Positions 49,023 through 60,206 of a stretch of 64,000 bases of DNA are shown here, piece by piece. Origin of the DNA: Salinicoccus hispanicus (GTDB lineage: Bacteria; Bacillota; Bacilli; Staphylococcales; Salinicoccaceae); the NCBI RefSeq assembly GCF_009831115.1, contig NZ_WUUK01000001.1:372001-436000 (forward strand), in the 5' to 3' direction. The notes beneath the pieces are model-generated. The model was given only the letters and a program-made list of their open reading frames with translations. It had not been told where the DNA came from and did no database searches. The first letter of the stretch is position 1, and every line of letters starts with the position of its first letter. The translations under genes and the position numbers were made by a program.

Positions 49023-49623
49023 AACGAATGAAGAATTGGATCAGCAGAAAAATGACCAGACAGTCGAAGCGAGGGAAGCCGACATTGAAAAGGATGAAGC
49101 TGCGATTGAAGCAGCAGAAGCGGACATCGAGGAAAACGAATCCGACGATGAAGCATCTGAGCCGACTGATCCAAAAGATGATGAAATTGCGGCATTGAAA
49201 CAGCAGGTTGAAGCAGAAGAGAACAAATACTTGAAGCTCTATGCAGAGTTTGACAACTTCAAACGCCGGAACAGACAGGAAATGGAGCTTAACAACAAGT
49301 ACAAGCACCAGAAGATTGTTGAAGATCTGCTTCCGATCATCGACAACCTCGAACGTGCGCTCAAGATCGAAGGAGAATCCGAATCTTTCAATTCACTGCT
49401 TAAAGGTGTGGAGATGGTGTACAATGACCTTGTCAACACACTGATGAAACACGATGTGAAGGAAATTGAAAGCACAGGGCATACATTCGATCCGAACTTC
49501 CATCAGGCAGTAATGACGGAAGCTTCCGATGAAGCAGACGGCACGATCATCGAGGAATTCCAGAAGGGCTACATGCTGAAGGACAGGGTCATCCGTCCAA
49601 GCATGGTCAAAGTAAGCGAGTAG
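49009..49623 (+). CDS. grpE: Nucleotide exchange factor GrpE
   Basis: Releases ADP from DnaK. 204 residues: an acidic, disordered N-terminus with a coiled coil (about 60-105, EIAALKQQVEAEENKYLKLY), AEFDNFKRRNRQE, then the beta domain ending GYMLKDRVIRPSMVKV. GTG 49009 is 8 nt after AAAAGGAG, whereas the GTG at 49000 overlaps it. It overlaps hrcA, a sign of translational coupling. Confidence 0.95.
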   Translation: MTENKTNEELDQQKNDQTVEAREADIEKDEAAIEAAEADIEENESDDEASEPTDPKDDEIAALKQQVEAEENKYLKLYAEFDNFKRRNRQEMELNNKYKHQKIVEDLLPIIDNLERALKIEGESESFNSLLKGVEMVYNDLVNTLMKHDVKEIESTGHTFDPNFHQAVMTEASDEADGTIIEEFQKGYMLKDRVIRPSMVKVSE

Positions 49624-49643
49624 CTTCATAAAAGACTGAATGA

Positions 49644-51503
<1,860 letters not shown>

Positions 51504-51527
51504 TAATGATATCAACTTTTAATTGAT

Positions 51528-51564
51528 AAAAGTCAAAGCCAACCGCATTGGCTTTGACTTTTTT
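51528..51564 (+). terminator. Rho-independent terminator between dnaK and dnaJ
   Basis: Perfect 15-bp stem AAAAGTCAAAGCCAA / TTGGCTTTGACTTTT with CCGCA loop and T run. A promoter-like TTGACT (51554-51559, inside the 3' arm) and TATACA (51576-51581, 16-bp spacer) could restart transcription for dnaJ. Confidence 0.85.
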
Positions 51565-51597
51565 AAATGATATAGTATACAGGTTGGAGGCGATAGA

Positions 51598-52725
51598 ATG
51601 GCAAAAAGAGATTACTATGAGGTGCTTGGCGTCAGTAAGGATGCTTCAAAGGACGAGATCAAGAAAGCATACCGCAAGCTGTCAAAAAAGTATCACCCGG
51701 ATATAAATAAAGAAGAAGGTTCCGATGCGAAATTCAAGGAAGTATCGGAAGCCTATGAAGCATTGAGTGATGATAACAAGCGTGCCCAGTACGACCGGTT
51801 CGGTCACGAGGGAATGAGCCAGCAGTTTGGCGGCGGTGGCGGTGGATTCAGCGGCGCCGGAGGCTTCGGTGGATTTGAAGATATCTTCAGTTCATTCTTC
51901 GGCGGTGGCGGAAGAATGGATCCGAATGCTCCAAGAAAAGGCGATGACCTTCAATATACGATGACCATCAACTTTGATGAAGCTGTTTTCGGTATCACAA
52001 AGACGATCAATGTTAAAAAAGAAGTGCAGTGTGACGTATGTGACGGAAATGGTGCAAAACCGGGAACTTCAAAATCTACGTGTAAGATGTGTTCAGGTGC
52101 CGGTCGTGTTGCTGTAGAGCAGAATACACCATTTGGCAGAATACAGACCGAGCGTACATGTCCGACATGCAGCGGTACAGGTGAGCAGATTGAAAACCCT
52201 TGTGATAACTGTAAAGGTGCCGGTACTGTGACAAAAGATGTAGAAATTGAAGTGACTGTGCCTGAAGGTGTCGACAACGGCCAGCAGATCAGACTGCAGG
52301 GTAAAGGCGAGCCAGGCATCAATGGCGGTCCATCCGGTGATCTATATATCGTCTTCCGAGTCAGACCGGATACGAGATTTACAAGAGATGCGGATGATAT
52401 CCATTATGAACTGCCGATTTCATTTGCACAGGCTGCGCTCGGTGACGAAGTGAAAGTACCGACGATGAGTTCCGAAGTCGTATTGACCATCCCGGCCGGC
52501 ACACAGTCCGGCAGAAGATTCCGTCTCAAGGAGAAGGGTGTCAAGAATGTTCACGGTTATGGATATGGCGACCAGTTTGTCACAGTAAAAGTAGTCACAC
52601 CGACGAAGCTCACAGAGCGTGAAACTGAGATCTTCCGTCAGCTTGCAGAGCATGGTGGAGAAGACATCACTGAACAGAATGAAAATTTCTTCGATAAGAC
52701 GAAAAGATTTTTTAAGGGTGACTGA
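51598..52725 (+). CDS. dnaJ: Chaperone DnaJ (Hsp40)
   Basis: Co-chaperone that stimulates DnaK ATPase and delivers substrates. 375 residues: J domain with HPD at 33-35, a Gly/Phe-rich stretch (about 72-105), four CxxCxGxG zinc repeats ([32 protein letters not shown]), and the C-terminal peptide-binding domains. TTGGAGG Shine-Dalgarno. It starts 34 nt after a strong terminator, so its level may be set apart from dnaK. prmA follows after 2 nt. Confidence 0.97.
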   Translation: MAKRDYYEVLGVSKDASKDEIKKAYRKLSKKYHPDINKEEGSDAKFKEVSEAYEALSDDNKRAQYDRFGHEGMSQQFGGGGGGFSGAGGFGGFEDIFSSFFGGGGRMDPNAPRKGDDLQYTMTINFDEAVFGITKTINVKKEVQCDVCDGNGAKPGTSKSTCKMCSGAGRVAVEQNTPFGRIQTERTCPTCSGTGEQIENPCDNCKGAGTVTKDVEIEVTVPEGVDNGQQIRLQGKGEPGINGGPSGDLYIVFRVRPDTRFTRDADDIHYELPISFAQAALGDEVKVPTMSSEVVLTIPAGTQSGRRFRLKEKGVKNVHGYGYGDQFVTVKVVTPTKLTERETEIFRQLAEHGGEDITEQNENFFDKTKRFFKGD

Positions 52726-52727
52726 TT

Positions 52728-53660
52728 ATGAAATGGCATGAAGTATCCATCCACACAAAAGAGAGCAATGAAGAGATGCTTTCCGGTTTTCTCAATACAA
52801 TCTCCAAAGGCGTGTCGATTGAGCACTCCCTGGATATCCTCAAGCAGAAAATCGACAATTTTGATGATAAGTACCGCCTGGACCCACAGGACTACCCGGA
52901 AAGTGATATCCGCATCATCGTCTATTTTGACGAAACAGCAGATATCAGCAGTAAACTTCAGGAGATCCATGATTTCATCGGCAGTAAACTGCTTGATGCC
53001 AGTAACGACATCACTATCAATACCAAGGAAATTGATGAAGAAGACTGGGAAAATGAATGGAAGAAATATTTCCACAGTTTCCGGGTATCCGAGAAGTTTG
53101 TCATCGTGCCTTCATGGGAGCTGGAGGACTATGAATTCGAGGCGGATGACAAGCTGATCAAACTCGATCCCGGCATGGCATTCGGCACCGGCGATCATCC
53201 GACAACAAGCATGTGCCTCAAAATGGTGGAAGGTGTGGTCCAGCCGCATCATAAGATCATTGATGTGGGTACCGGCTCCGGCATTCTGACCATCGGAGCC
53301 CACCTGATGGGAGCAAGAGACCTTAAAGCGACGGACATAGACGAGCTGTCCATCAAGGTTGCCCGTGAGAATTTGGAACTGAATGCATGTGAGGATGATG
53401 TTGTTCTGGAAACGGGAGACCTGCTCAAATCGGAATCCGGCCAATACGACATCATTATCGCCAATATCCTGGCCCATATCATCGACGAGATGATCGACGA
53501 TGCATACACGCATCTGAATGCAGGCGGCAGCTTCATTGCTTCCGGCATCATCACGGAAGCACGTGACTCGATTGTGGATCATATGAAACATACAGGGTTC
53601 AAGATTGAGGAAATACTCGAAGACAATGGCTGGGTCAGCATCCACGCCAGAAAAGAGTAG
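52728..53660 (+). CDS. prmA: Ribosomal protein L11 methyltransferase
   Basis: SAM-dependent enzyme that trimethylates ribosomal protein L11. 310 residues with an N-terminal L11-recognition domain (KWHEVSIHTKESNEEMLSG) and the catalytic domain: PGMAFGTGDHPTTSMCL, motif I IDVGTGSGILTIGA and IIANILAHII (NxxA-type). TGA of dnaJ and ATG are 2 nt apart, so it is coupled to dnaJ, the usual arrangement in Bacillales. Confidence 0.95.
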   Translation: MKWHEVSIHTKESNEEMLSGFLNTISKGVSIEHSLDILKQKIDNFDDKYRLDPQDYPESDIRIIVYFDETADISSKLQEIHDFIGSKLLDASNDITINTKEIDEEDWENEWKKYFHSFRVSEKFVIVPSWELEDYEFEADDKLIKLDPGMAFGTGDHPTTSMCLKMVEGVVQPHHKIIDVGTGSGILTIGAHLMGARDLKATDIDELSIKVARENLELNACEDDVVLETGDLLKSESGQYDIIIANILAHIIDEMIDDAYTHLNAGGSFIASGIITEARDSIVDHMKHTGFKIEEILEDNGWVSIHARKE

Positions 53661-53664
53661 GCCG

Positions 53665-54405
53665 ATGCAGAGATATTTTATAGATCAGGCATTGCAACCG
53701 GACCAGCTTTTCAAAATCACCTCTGAAGATGCGCATCATATGAAGAATGTGATGCGTTTTCGTCCTGAGGATACTTTTCATGTTGTTGACCAGAAACAGA
53801 CCACCTATCTATGTGAGGTTGCAGAAGTATCTCAGGATATCGACTGCCGTGCAATCAGTCCTGTGGACGAGTCGCCGGAACTGCCGATAGAAGTCACCAT
53901 CTACTGTCCGCTGCTGAAAGGTGAGAAGTTTGACTGGATGATCCAGAAAGCGACGGAACTCGGTGCCCATGAGTTTCTGATCTATGAAGCAGACCGCAGT
54001 ATCGTCAGGCTGGATGACAAGAAGCGAAAGAAGCGGCTTGAAAGATTCAGCAAGATTGTCAAGGAAGCAAGTGAGCAGAGCAGAAGACAGGTGATTCCAC
54101 ACATCGATTTTGTGCCTGCTGTCAAAAACCTTGACTTCGATGCCTACAGCCGTCTGCTGTTCGCTTTTGAAGGCAACGCTCTGAATCCTGCGAAAAGCAT
54201 CCAGAGTGCCATGTCGGGTGTTCGTCACGGCAGTCGAATCGCTTTCATCTTCGGTCCCGAAGGCGGGTTCAGCGAAGTGGAGACAGAACAATTGTCAAAG
54301 CATCATTCAATCCGCCTTGGGCCGAGGATATTGCGTGCCGAAACAGCCCCCTTATATGCCCTGTCAGCCATCAGCTACAGTTTTGAAACGCCTGCCTCCG
54401 ATTGA
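53665..54405 (+). CDS. rsmE: 16S rRNA (uracil(1498)-N(3))-methyltransferase
   Basis: SPOUT-class enzyme methylating U1498 of 16S rRNA. 246 residues: N-terminal PUA-like domain (QRYFIDQALQPDQLFKI), EDAHHMKNVMR, then the trefoil-knot part with KATELGAHEFLIYEADRS, FIFGPEGGFSEVE and RLGPRILRAETAPLYAL. ATG 53665 is 5 nt after the prmA stop; the longer upstream frame lies within prmA. Shine-Dalgarno is weak, suggesting translation coupled to prmA. Confidence 0.94.
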   Translation: MQRYFIDQALQPDQLFKITSEDAHHMKNVMRFRPEDTFHVVDQKQTTYLCEVAEVSQDIDCRAISPVDESPELPIEVTIYCPLLKGEKFDWMIQKATELGAHEFLIYEADRSIVRLDDKKRKKRLERFSKIVKEASEQSRRQVIPHIDFVPAVKNLDFDAYSRLLFAFEGNALNPAKSIQSAMSGVRHGSRIAFIFGPEGGFSEVETEQLSKHHSIRLGPRILRAETAPLYALSAISYSFETPASD

Positions 54406-54430
54406 TGAAAGGGGCAGGCTATGCTATTAT
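54402..54430 (+). promoter_or_regulatory. Putative promoter of mtaB
   Basis: TTGATG (54402-54407, overlapping the rsmE stop), 17-bp spacer, TATTAT (54425-54430). Confidence 0.55.
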
Positions 54431-54475
54431 ATGGAGCATATGGACCATAAATTTATGAAGAAAGATCTGATTTAT

Positions 54476-55831
54476 ATGAGCAGAAGAACAATTGCATTTC
54501 AGACATTGGGCTGCAAAGTGAACCACTATGAAACAGAAGCGATGTGGCAGATCTTCAAGAACGAAGGGTATGACCGTGTCGAATTCAGCCAGAATGCGGA
54601 TGTATTTGTCATCAATACATGTACTGTTACGAATACAGGTGATAAGAAGAGCAGGCAAGTCATCAGACGTGCCATCAGAAACAATCCGGATGCAGTGGTT
54701 GCGGTAACAGGATGCTACGCCCAGACTGCACCTAAAGACATCATGGATATTCCCGGTGTCGACATCATCATCGGTACTGAAGACCGTGATAAGCTGATCG
54801 GCTATGTCAACCAGTATCATGAAGAGCGCCAGCCGATCAATGGCGTAAAGAATATCATGAAGAAGCGTACATACGAAGAGATGGATGTGCCTTATTTTAC
54901 AGACCGTACGCGTGCGACGCTGAAAATACAGGAAGGCTGCAATAATTTCTGCACCTTCTGCATCATTCCGTGGGCACGTGGCCTCATGCGTTCCCGTGAT
55001 CCTGAGAAAGTCGTCGAGCAGGCCCAGCAGCTGGTCGACCAGGGCTACAAGGAGATCGTACTGACCGGCATACACACGGGTGGATATGGTGAAGATCTGA
55101 AGGACTACAATCTTGCCCAGCTGCTTCGTGACCTCGAGGAAGTGGATGGTCTCAACCGTCTGCGCATCTCAAGCATCGAGGCGAGCCAGCTGACTGATGA
55201 AGTGATCGATGTCATCAACGATTCGAATAAGATTGTCCGTCACCTGCACATTCCGATCCAGTCGGGCAGTGATACTGTACTCAAGCGCATGCGCAGAAAG
55301 TACACGATGGAATTCTTTGAATCACGCATCATCAAACTGAAGGCGATCATGCCGAATGTGGCAATCACAAGCGATGTGATTGTCGGGTTCCCGGGTGAGA
55401 CGGAAGAAGAGTTCAAAGAAACATACGACTTCATCAAGAAGCACCATTTCTCCGAACTGCATGTATTCCCATACTCCATCAGAACGGGTACACCAGCAGC
55501 CAGAATGACCGACCAGATTGATGAGAATATAAAAAATGACCGTGTCCACCAGCTGATTGAGCTGTCGGACAGCCTTGCACAGTCCTACGCTGAACAATTC
55601 AAGGATGATGTACTTGAAATCATTCCGGAAGAAGAGAAGGATGGCAAACTTATGGGTCATGCCGACAACTATATGAAGGTCGAAGTTGAAGGGGATGCAT
55701 CACTGACTGGCGAACTTGTCAAAGTCAAAGTGACTGAACCGGGCTATCCGGTAAGCAAGGGCGAAATCGTCAAAGTGCTTGAAAAACCGATGGTCAAGGC
55801 TTACGCCTACCTTGAACGGACGATTCACTAG
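54476..55831 (+). CDS. mtaB: tRNA (N6-L-threonylcarbamoyladenosine(37)-C2)-methylthiotransferase MtaB
   Basis: Radical SAM methylthiotransferase making ms2t6A at tRNA position 37. 451 residues: MTTase domain with cluster cysteines C13, C49 and C80, radical SAM cluster C155, C159 and C162 (CNNFCTFC), [38 protein letters not shown], and a C-terminal TRAM domain. ATG 54476 matches the family N-terminus; in-frame ATGs at 54431 and 54455 are possible but lie at or just after the predicted transcription start. Shine-Dalgarno is weak. Confidence 0.93.
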   Translation: MSRRTIAFQTLGCKVNHYETEAMWQIFKNEGYDRVEFSQNADVFVINTCTVTNTGDKKSRQVIRRAIRNNPDAVVAVTGCYAQTAPKDIMDIPGVDIIIGTEDRDKLIGYVNQYHEERQPINGVKNIMKKRTYEEMDVPYFTDRTRATLKIQEGCNNFCTFCIIPWARGLMRSRDPEKVVEQAQQLVDQGYKEIVLTGIHTGGYGEDLKDYNLAQLLRDLEEVDGLNRLRISSIEASQLTDEVIDVINDSNKIVRHLHIPIQSGSDTVLKRMRRKYTMEFFESRIIKLKAIMPNVAITSDVIVGFPGETEEEFKETYDFIKKHHFSELHVFPYSIRTGTPAARMTDQIDENIKNDRVHQLIELSDSLAQSYAEQFKDDVLEIIPEEEKDGKLMGHADNYMKVEVEGDASLTGELVKVKVTEPGYPVSKGEIVKVLEKPMVKAYAYLERTIH

Positions 55832-55899
55832 AATTCAGATCAGAATGCCAGCAGAGAAGCACCAGCCAACAGACTATAAACTATTATGGAGTGATAGCG

Positions 55900-56565
55900 A
55901 TGGAACTTTCGAAATATATAGATCATACACTGCTCAAGCCAGAAGTGACACAGGACCAGATTTTTGAATTGTGCCAGGAAGCGATGGAATATGATTTCTG
56001 CAGCGTCTGTGTAAATCCTGCGTGGGTGACGACGTGCAAAGACCTGCTTAAAGACAGCGATGTCAAAGTATGTACGGTCATCGGATTTCCGCTTGGTGCC
56101 ACAACGAGTGAAGTCAAAGCATTTGAAACGATGAATGCCATCCAGAACGGTGCCGACGAAGTGGACATGGTCATAAATATCGGCGCGCTAAGATCCGGTA
56201 ATGAAGATCTTGTTTTCAATGACATCAAAGCGGTATGTGATGCTGCTGGCCAGGAAGTTCTGGTCAAGGTCATCATCGAAACAGCGCTTCTTGATTCCGA
56301 TGAAATCGTCAAAGCGTGTGAACTGAGCAAAAAATGTGGTGCAGATTTTGTCAAAACATCCACTGGATTCAACGGTGAAGGTGCCAAGGCTGAGGATGTT
56401 ACTCTGATGCGCATGACAGTCGGAGAGGACATGGGTGTCAAGGCAAGCGGTGGTGTACGCTCATTCGAAGATGCAAAAATCATGATTGAAAGTGGTGCAA
56501 CAAGAATCGGTGCATCCAGTGGAAAAGCCATCATCAGTGGCGGATCCAGCGAAAGTTCTTATTGA
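55900..56565 (+). CDS. deoC: Deoxyribose-phosphate aldolase
   Basis: Class I aldolase splitting 2-deoxyribose-5-phosphate into glyceraldehyde-3-phosphate and acetaldehyde in deoxynucleoside catabolism. 221 residues with IDHTLLKPE near the N-terminus, [22 protein letters not shown] and the Schiff-base lysine K152 in [14 protein letters not shown] 55900 is 8 nt after GGAG; the in-frame GTG 55891 overlaps it. Standing alone between mtaB and rpsU, without other deo genes, it is not in its usual operon. Confidence 0.94.
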   Translation: MELSKYIDHTLLKPEVTQDQIFELCQEAMEYDFCSVCVNPAWVTTCKDLLKDSDVKVCTVIGFPLGATTSEVKAFETMNAIQNGADEVDMVINIGALRSGNEDLVFNDIKAVCDAAGQEVLVKVIIETALLDSDEIVKACELSKKCGADFVKTSTGFNGEGAKAEDVTLMRMTVGEDMGVKASGGVRSFEDAKIMIESGATRIGASSGKAIISGGSSESSY

Positions 56566-56573
56566 ATTAGCAG

Positions 56574-56602
56574 TTGACCGGCTTTTTACAATATATTATA
56601 AT
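56574..56602 (+). promoter_or_regulatory. Sigma-A promoter of rpsU
   Basis: TTGACC (56574-56579), 17-bp spacer, TATAAT (56597-56602). A 7-bp hairpin TACATAG / CTATGTA (56610-56629) starts the leader about where transcription begins. Confidence 0.85.
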
Positions 56603-56666
56603 GTGTGAGTACATAGTATTATCTATGTAAATGTAAGGTTTTTGTTATCCGGAGGGAGGGAAGACG

Positions 56667-56843
56667 ATGTCTAAAACAGTAGTTAAAAAGAACGAACCTA
56701 TTGAAGACGCGCTGCGTCGTTTCAAACGCACAGTTTCTAAAAGCGGTACGATTCAGGAAGCTCGTAAGAGAGAATTCTACGAAAAGCCTAGCGTAAAGCG
56801 TAAGAAAAAATCTGAAGCTGCCCGCAAACGCAAATTCAAGTAG
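56667..56843 (+). CDS. rpsU: 30S ribosomal protein S21
   Basis: 58-residue basic protein bS21, shorter than many ORF cut-offs. It starts [20 protein letters not shown] and ends RKRKFK; the core [21 protein letters not shown] is typical. A strong GGAGGGAGGG precedes the ATG. Its own promoter lies upstream and a terminator at 56873-56900 makes it largely monocistronic. In B. subtilis yqeY follows rpsU; here no yqeY is present and an nfeD gene comes next. Confidence 0.96.
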   Translation: MSKTVVKKNEPIEDALRRFKRTVSKSGTIQEARKREFYEKPSVKRKKKSEAARKRKFK

Positions 56844-56872
56844 GTTTACTCCCTCTGATAATTCAGATATAT

Positions 56873-56900
56873 GGACAGCACATTGTGCTGTCTTTTTTTT
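56873..56900 (+). terminator. Rho-independent terminator after rpsU
   Basis: 8-bp stem GACAGCAC / GTGCTGTC with ATT loop and eight T residues. Confidence 0.88.
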
Positions 56901-56960
56901 ATCAATCATTTCAATATTATTAATATTTAATGTATAATGAAATCAATGGAGGGGATTCAT

Positions 56961-57644
56961 ATGGCGATGACTGGAACATTTTTGATGGGAAGCGTTTTAT
57001 ATACATTCAGAGATGTTGTAACAATGCCAATAATCGCCTTTATATTATTACTAGTCTTTTTTCTCGGCATCATCTACCAGCTGTTTTCCGAAGAAATCAA
57101 TATTATCGGTGTACTGGCATTTGCATCAATCATAATCTTTTATTCAGGACATCTTTTGATCGGTGATTATAATGGCGTATCGCTTGTACTTTTTGTAACT
57201 GGTATAGCGCTCATCATAATCGAATTTTTTGTAATTGGAGCTATTCTTGGCATCATGGGCGGACTACTTCTGCTCTTAAGTATATTGTTAGTGAGTGATA
57301 ATATGGCAGTTTTTGGTCTCTATATAATGGCCATTATTTTCCTGGCACTAATCGAGTGGGTGATATTTGTGAAATTCAAGAAAAGAAAAATACCAATACT
57401 GAGCCGCCTGATACTTAATGATGCGACTGATGCTGAATCTGGGTATACTTCCTTTGATGACCGTTCCTACCTGATCGGACAGACAGCGAAGACAACAACA
57501 CCACTTCGTCCATCCGGCACCATAAGGCTTGAGGATGAGCGTATTGATGCTGTAGCTGAAGGGTCTTATATCGCCGGTAATGTCGAAGTAAAGATAATAC
57601 ATGTCGAAGGAACACGCGTAGTTGTAAGACCGAAAGAAGATTAA
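56961..57644 (+). CDS. NfeD-family membrane protein (YqeZ-like, short form)
   Basis: 227 residues: several hydrophobic helices (about residues 15-140) and a C-terminal OB-fold NfeD domain (LIGQTAKTTTPLRPSGTIRL ... GTRVVVRP). The short form lacks the serine protease domain of long NfeD proteins. NfeD proteins are encoded next to flotillins and act with them in membrane microdomains. ATG 56961 is 6 nt after GGAGGGG; ATG 56937 lies at the -10 (TATAAT 56933-56938, weak -35 TTCAAT 56910) and is rejected. floA starts 18 nt after the stop. Confidence 0.9.
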   Translation: MAMTGTFLMGSVLYTFRDVVTMPIIAFILLLVFFLGIIYQLFSEEINIIGVLAFASIIIFYSGHLLIGDYNGVSLVLFVTGIALIIIEFFVIGAILGIMGGLLLLLSILLVSDNMAVFGLYIMAIIFLALIEWVIFVKFKKRKIPILSRLILNDATDAESGYTSFDDRSYLIGQTAKTTTPLRPSGTIRLEDERIDAVAEGSYIAGNVEVKIIHVEGTRVVVRPKED

Positions 57645-57662
57645 CTCAAAGGAGCGTTTTAA

Positions 57663-58670
57663 ATGGATCTAATGTTTATCACAGGATCATCACTGATGAT
57701 AATTTTTCTTATCGTCATTGCGTTCATTGTCATCTCATTTCTTCTATCCTTTGTACCAATTGGACTATGGATATCTGCCATTGCAGCAGGTGTCAATGTA
57801 GGAATTTTCTCCCTAGTCGGTATGAGGTTGAGACGAGTCAAGCCAAAGCGTGTAATTGAACCGATGATCAAAGCACATAAAGCTGGACTTAAAGTAACAA
57901 CAAACCAGCTTGAGTCCCACTTCCTTGCTGGAGGTAACGTGGACCGTGTCGTTGATGCTCTGATCGCTGCACAGCGTGCAGACATCAACCTTACATTCGA
58001 AAGATGCGCAGCAATCGACCTTGCCGGTCGTGATGTACTTGAAGCCGTTCAGATGAGTGTAAATCCTAAAGTCATCGAAACACCTTTCATCGCCGGTGTG
58101 GCAATGGATGGTATCGAAGTTAAGGCCAAAGCGCGTATTACCGTTCGTGCCAACATCGAACGTCTAGTCGGTGGTGCAGGTGAAGATACAATCGTTGCCC
58201 GTGTCGGCGAGGGTATCGTCTCTACAATCGGTTCATCCGAAAGGCATACCAAAGTACTTGAAAATCCGGATATGATTTCACAGACAGTCCTATCCAAAGG
58301 ACTTGACTCCGGTACTGCATTTGAAATTCTCTCCATCGATATCGCAGATGTGGATATCGGCAAGAACATTGGTGCCGATCTTCAGACTGAACAAGCCGTG
58401 GCTGATAAGAATATTGCACAGGCAAAAGCCGAAGAACGTCGTGCAATGGCTGTAGCCCAGGAGCAGGAAATGAAGGCGCGTGTCGAAGAAATGAGAGCGA
58501 AAGTGGTCGAAGCAGAATCCAAAGTACCACTCGCATTTGCCAAGGCACTTGAAAGTGGCAACATTGGAGTCAGCGACTATTACAACCTCAAAAATGTCGA
58601 AGCGGATACCAACATGAGAGATTCCATCAACAAAATGACGGATCCGACACGCGAAGATAATGACGAATAG
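57663..58670 (+). CDS. floA: Flotillin-like protein FloA
   Basis: Scaffold of functional membrane microdomains. 335 residues: N-terminal hydrophobic hairpin (about 8-55), conserved [20 protein letters not shown], the SPFH/PHB-like domain ([23 protein letters not shown] ... [11 protein letters not shown] as separate pieces), an Ala/Glu-rich flotillin coiled coil ([20 protein letters not shown]) and a charged end. Family DUF/UPF0365 YqfA. AAAGGAG Shine-Dalgarno. In operon with nfeD upstream and an unknown charged protein downstream. Confidence 0.95.
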   Translation: MDLMFITGSSLMIIFLIVIAFIVISFLLSFVPIGLWISAIAAGVNVGIFSLVGMRLRRVKPKRVIEPMIKAHKAGLKVTTNQLESHFLAGGNVDRVVDALIAAQRADINLTFERCAAIDLAGRDVLEAVQMSVNPKVIETPFIAGVAMDGIEVKAKARITVRANIERLVGGAGEDTIVARVGEGIVSTIGSSERHTKVLENPDMISQTVLSKGLDSGTAFEILSIDIADVDIGKNIGADLQTEQAVADKNIAQAKAEERRAMAVAQEQEMKARVEEMRAKVVEAESKVPLAFAKALESGNIGVSDYYNLKNVEADTNMRDSINKMTDPTREDNDE

Positions 58671-58681
58671 GCTGTGATACT

Positions 58682-59344
58682 ATGGAAATAATCCCTCTGC
58701 TTATCTTTATTGGCGGAATCATCTATACAGCAGTTGCCGGCCAGAAGAATAAAGAAAAGAAAGAAGAGCGGAATATTGATCCAAGCAAGATGGATCGGCC
58801 GACCGGTCAAACTGCTCCAAGAAGAAGACAAGAAGACACTCGCGATCGTCCGAAGGGACTTTTTGATGATCTGATGGGTGAGGTCGAGCGCCGCCTTTCG
58901 GGAGAAGAGCAACAGACCAGGCAGGAAACAAGTCAGCCAGCCCAGGAGAACAAACAATCAAGACCTGTTGCAGAAAGGACTCAGCGGCAGTCCAGTCAAC
59001 GCCCGATGGCAGAACGGTCATTCGGTCGGAATATTGAAGAAAAGGCGAAAGAGACGAATATCGGCAGACGTGCGATGAATACCTATGAGGAGAAATCCAA
59101 AGAGGCTAAAAGAACAGACTGGGCAAAGAGAGCCAAAGAAGAAATACAGGCGGGCAGTCAACAGTCCGATCATACACGTCAATCCGAGATTCAGACGGGT
59201 GGCAGAGAATCATCAAGAAAGAAGCCTGTACCTCAGAAGCCAAAACCTAAAGTTCGTCGCGAATCATTGTCGTTCGGTCGTAAAGATATCGTCAATGGCA
59301 TCATTTTTTCAGAGATTATCAGTAAACCGAAATCACGAAAGTAG
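58682..59344 (+). CDS. Membrane-anchored low-complexity protein of the floA operon
   Basis: 220 residues, family not recognised with certainty; position is that of yqfB in Bacillus and of the third gene in the Staphylococcus floA locus. The N-terminus is one membrane segment (EIIPLLIFIGGIIYTAVAG), followed by about 170 residues rich in Gln, Arg, Glu and Lys (with KGLFDDLMGEVERRL), likely disordered. A conserved-looking end LSFGRKDIVNGIIFSEIISKPK may bind a partner or the membrane. It starts 11 nt after floA. Probable adaptor of microdomains by context only. Confidence 0.75.
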   Translation: MEIIPLLIFIGGIIYTAVAGQKNKEKKEERNIDPSKMDRPTGQTAPRRRQEDTRDRPKGLFDDLMGEVERRLSGEEQQTRQETSQPAQENKQSRPVAERTQRQSSQRPMAERSFGRNIEEKAKETNIGRRAMNTYEEKSKEAKRTDWAKRAKEEIQAGSQQSDHTRQSEIQTGGRESSRKKPVPQKPKPKVRRESLSFGRKDIVNGIIFSEIISKPKSRK

Positions 59345-59374
59345 CGTCAGCATAAGCTGGCGTTCTTTTTTTGC
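59343..59374 (+). terminator. Rho-independent terminator after the floA operon
   Basis: Stem AGCGTCAGC / GCTGGCGTT with ATAA loop (one G-U pair), followed by CTTTTTTT. Confidence 0.78.
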
Positions 59375-59380
59375 CTTTTT

Positions 59381-59416
59381 TGATTGTTTTTGATTGTTAG
59401 TGATTGACTATGATTA
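59381..59416 (+). promoter_or_regulatory. Four 10-bp direct repeats, probable FruR operator
   Basis: TGATTG begins at 59381, 59391 and 59401, and TGATTA at 59411: four copies at exactly one helical turn. The third copy contains the -35 of the fruR promoter. DeoR-family regulators commonly bind direct repeats, so autoregulation by FruR is the simplest reading. Confidence 0.7.
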
Positions 59417-59432
59417 GATTATATATTATATT
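59404..59432 (+). promoter_or_regulatory. Sigma-A promoter of fruR-fruK-fruA
   Basis: TTGACT (59404-59409), 17-bp spacer, TATATT (59427-59432). The -35 is embedded in the third operator repeat. Confidence 0.78.
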
Positions 59433-59453
59433 AAGTAGGAAGAAGGTGATGGA

Positions 59454-60206
59454 ATGCTGACCAACCAGAGATACGAAAAAATAATGGATCATCTCAATGA
59501 AAATGGAACGGCTTCAGTCAGTGAGCTCGTTGATATTACTTCCAGCAGCGCACCAACAATCCGCAGAGACTTGACACACCTTGAAGAGAAAGGGCTGCTT
59601 GAGCGGGTCCATGGGGGTGCAGCGATCAATCATATTGAGCATGAAGAGGATTATAGGGATAAAGCAGTAAAGAATCTCTCTAAAAAAATCAAAATCGCTC
59701 AAACTGCCGCCAGTCTGATTGAAGACGGTGACATCATCTTCATAGATGCAGGCACAACGACATATGAAATGCTTCCTTTCATCTCACAGGAGAATCTGAC
59801 CATTATCACCAACAGCATTACGTTGATAGAACAGCTCGTCAGAAATGGTCATCAGACACATGTTTTAGGCGGCCGGGTCAAACCTTCCACAAAAGCTGTC
59901 GTCGGTCCTGAAGTGATAGATAAGATCAGCAGACTGTCGTTTGATAAATGCTTCATTGGCGTCAATGCCATTGATACCGCTCACGGACTCTCCACTCCGG
60001 AAGAGGAGGAGGCATACATCAAAAGTCGGGCCATCCGCCAGTCAAGAAACGCCTATGCACTGGTCGACAGCACAAAATTCAACCGCTCGGCATTCATACA
60101 GTTCGCAAATATTGAGGATGCATCCATCATTACAGATGATGTCAGACACAGCTTCATGGAAAAGATAAGATCACGTACTGAAATATATGGAGGTGGAAAT
60201 AAATGA
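59454..60206 (+). CDS. fruR: DeoR-family fructose operon repressor FruR
   Basis: 250-residue regulator: DeoR helix-turn-helix (RYEKIMDHLNENGTASVSEL, then TSSSAPTIRRDLTHLEEKGL and RVHGGA, residues 1-57) and a C-terminal sugar-phosphate sensor of the isomerase-like fold (FIDAGTTTYEM, ITNSITL, GGRVKPSTKAVVG, FIGVNAID). The expected effector is fructose-1-phosphate. GAAGGTGATGG Shine-Dalgarno. The start is 4 nt before the end shared with fruK, and the operator repeats lie upstream. Confidence 0.93.
   Translation: MLTNQRYEKIMDHLNENGTASVSELVDITSSSAPTIRRDLTHLEEKGLLERVHGGAAINHIEHEEDYRDKAVKNLSKKIKIAQTAASLIEDGDIIFIDAGTTTYEMLPFISQENLTIITNSITLIEQLVRNGHQTHVLGGRVKPSTKAVVGPEVIDKISRLSFDKCFIGVNAIDTAHGLSTPEEEEAYIKSRAIRQSRNAYALVDSTKFNRSAFIQFANIEDASIITDDVRHSFMEKIRSRTEIYGGGNK

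Noticed and set aside
59381-59420. CRISPR-like or satellite repeat
   Set aside because: The units are 10 bp without spacers and sit on a promoter, so they fit an operator and not an array.
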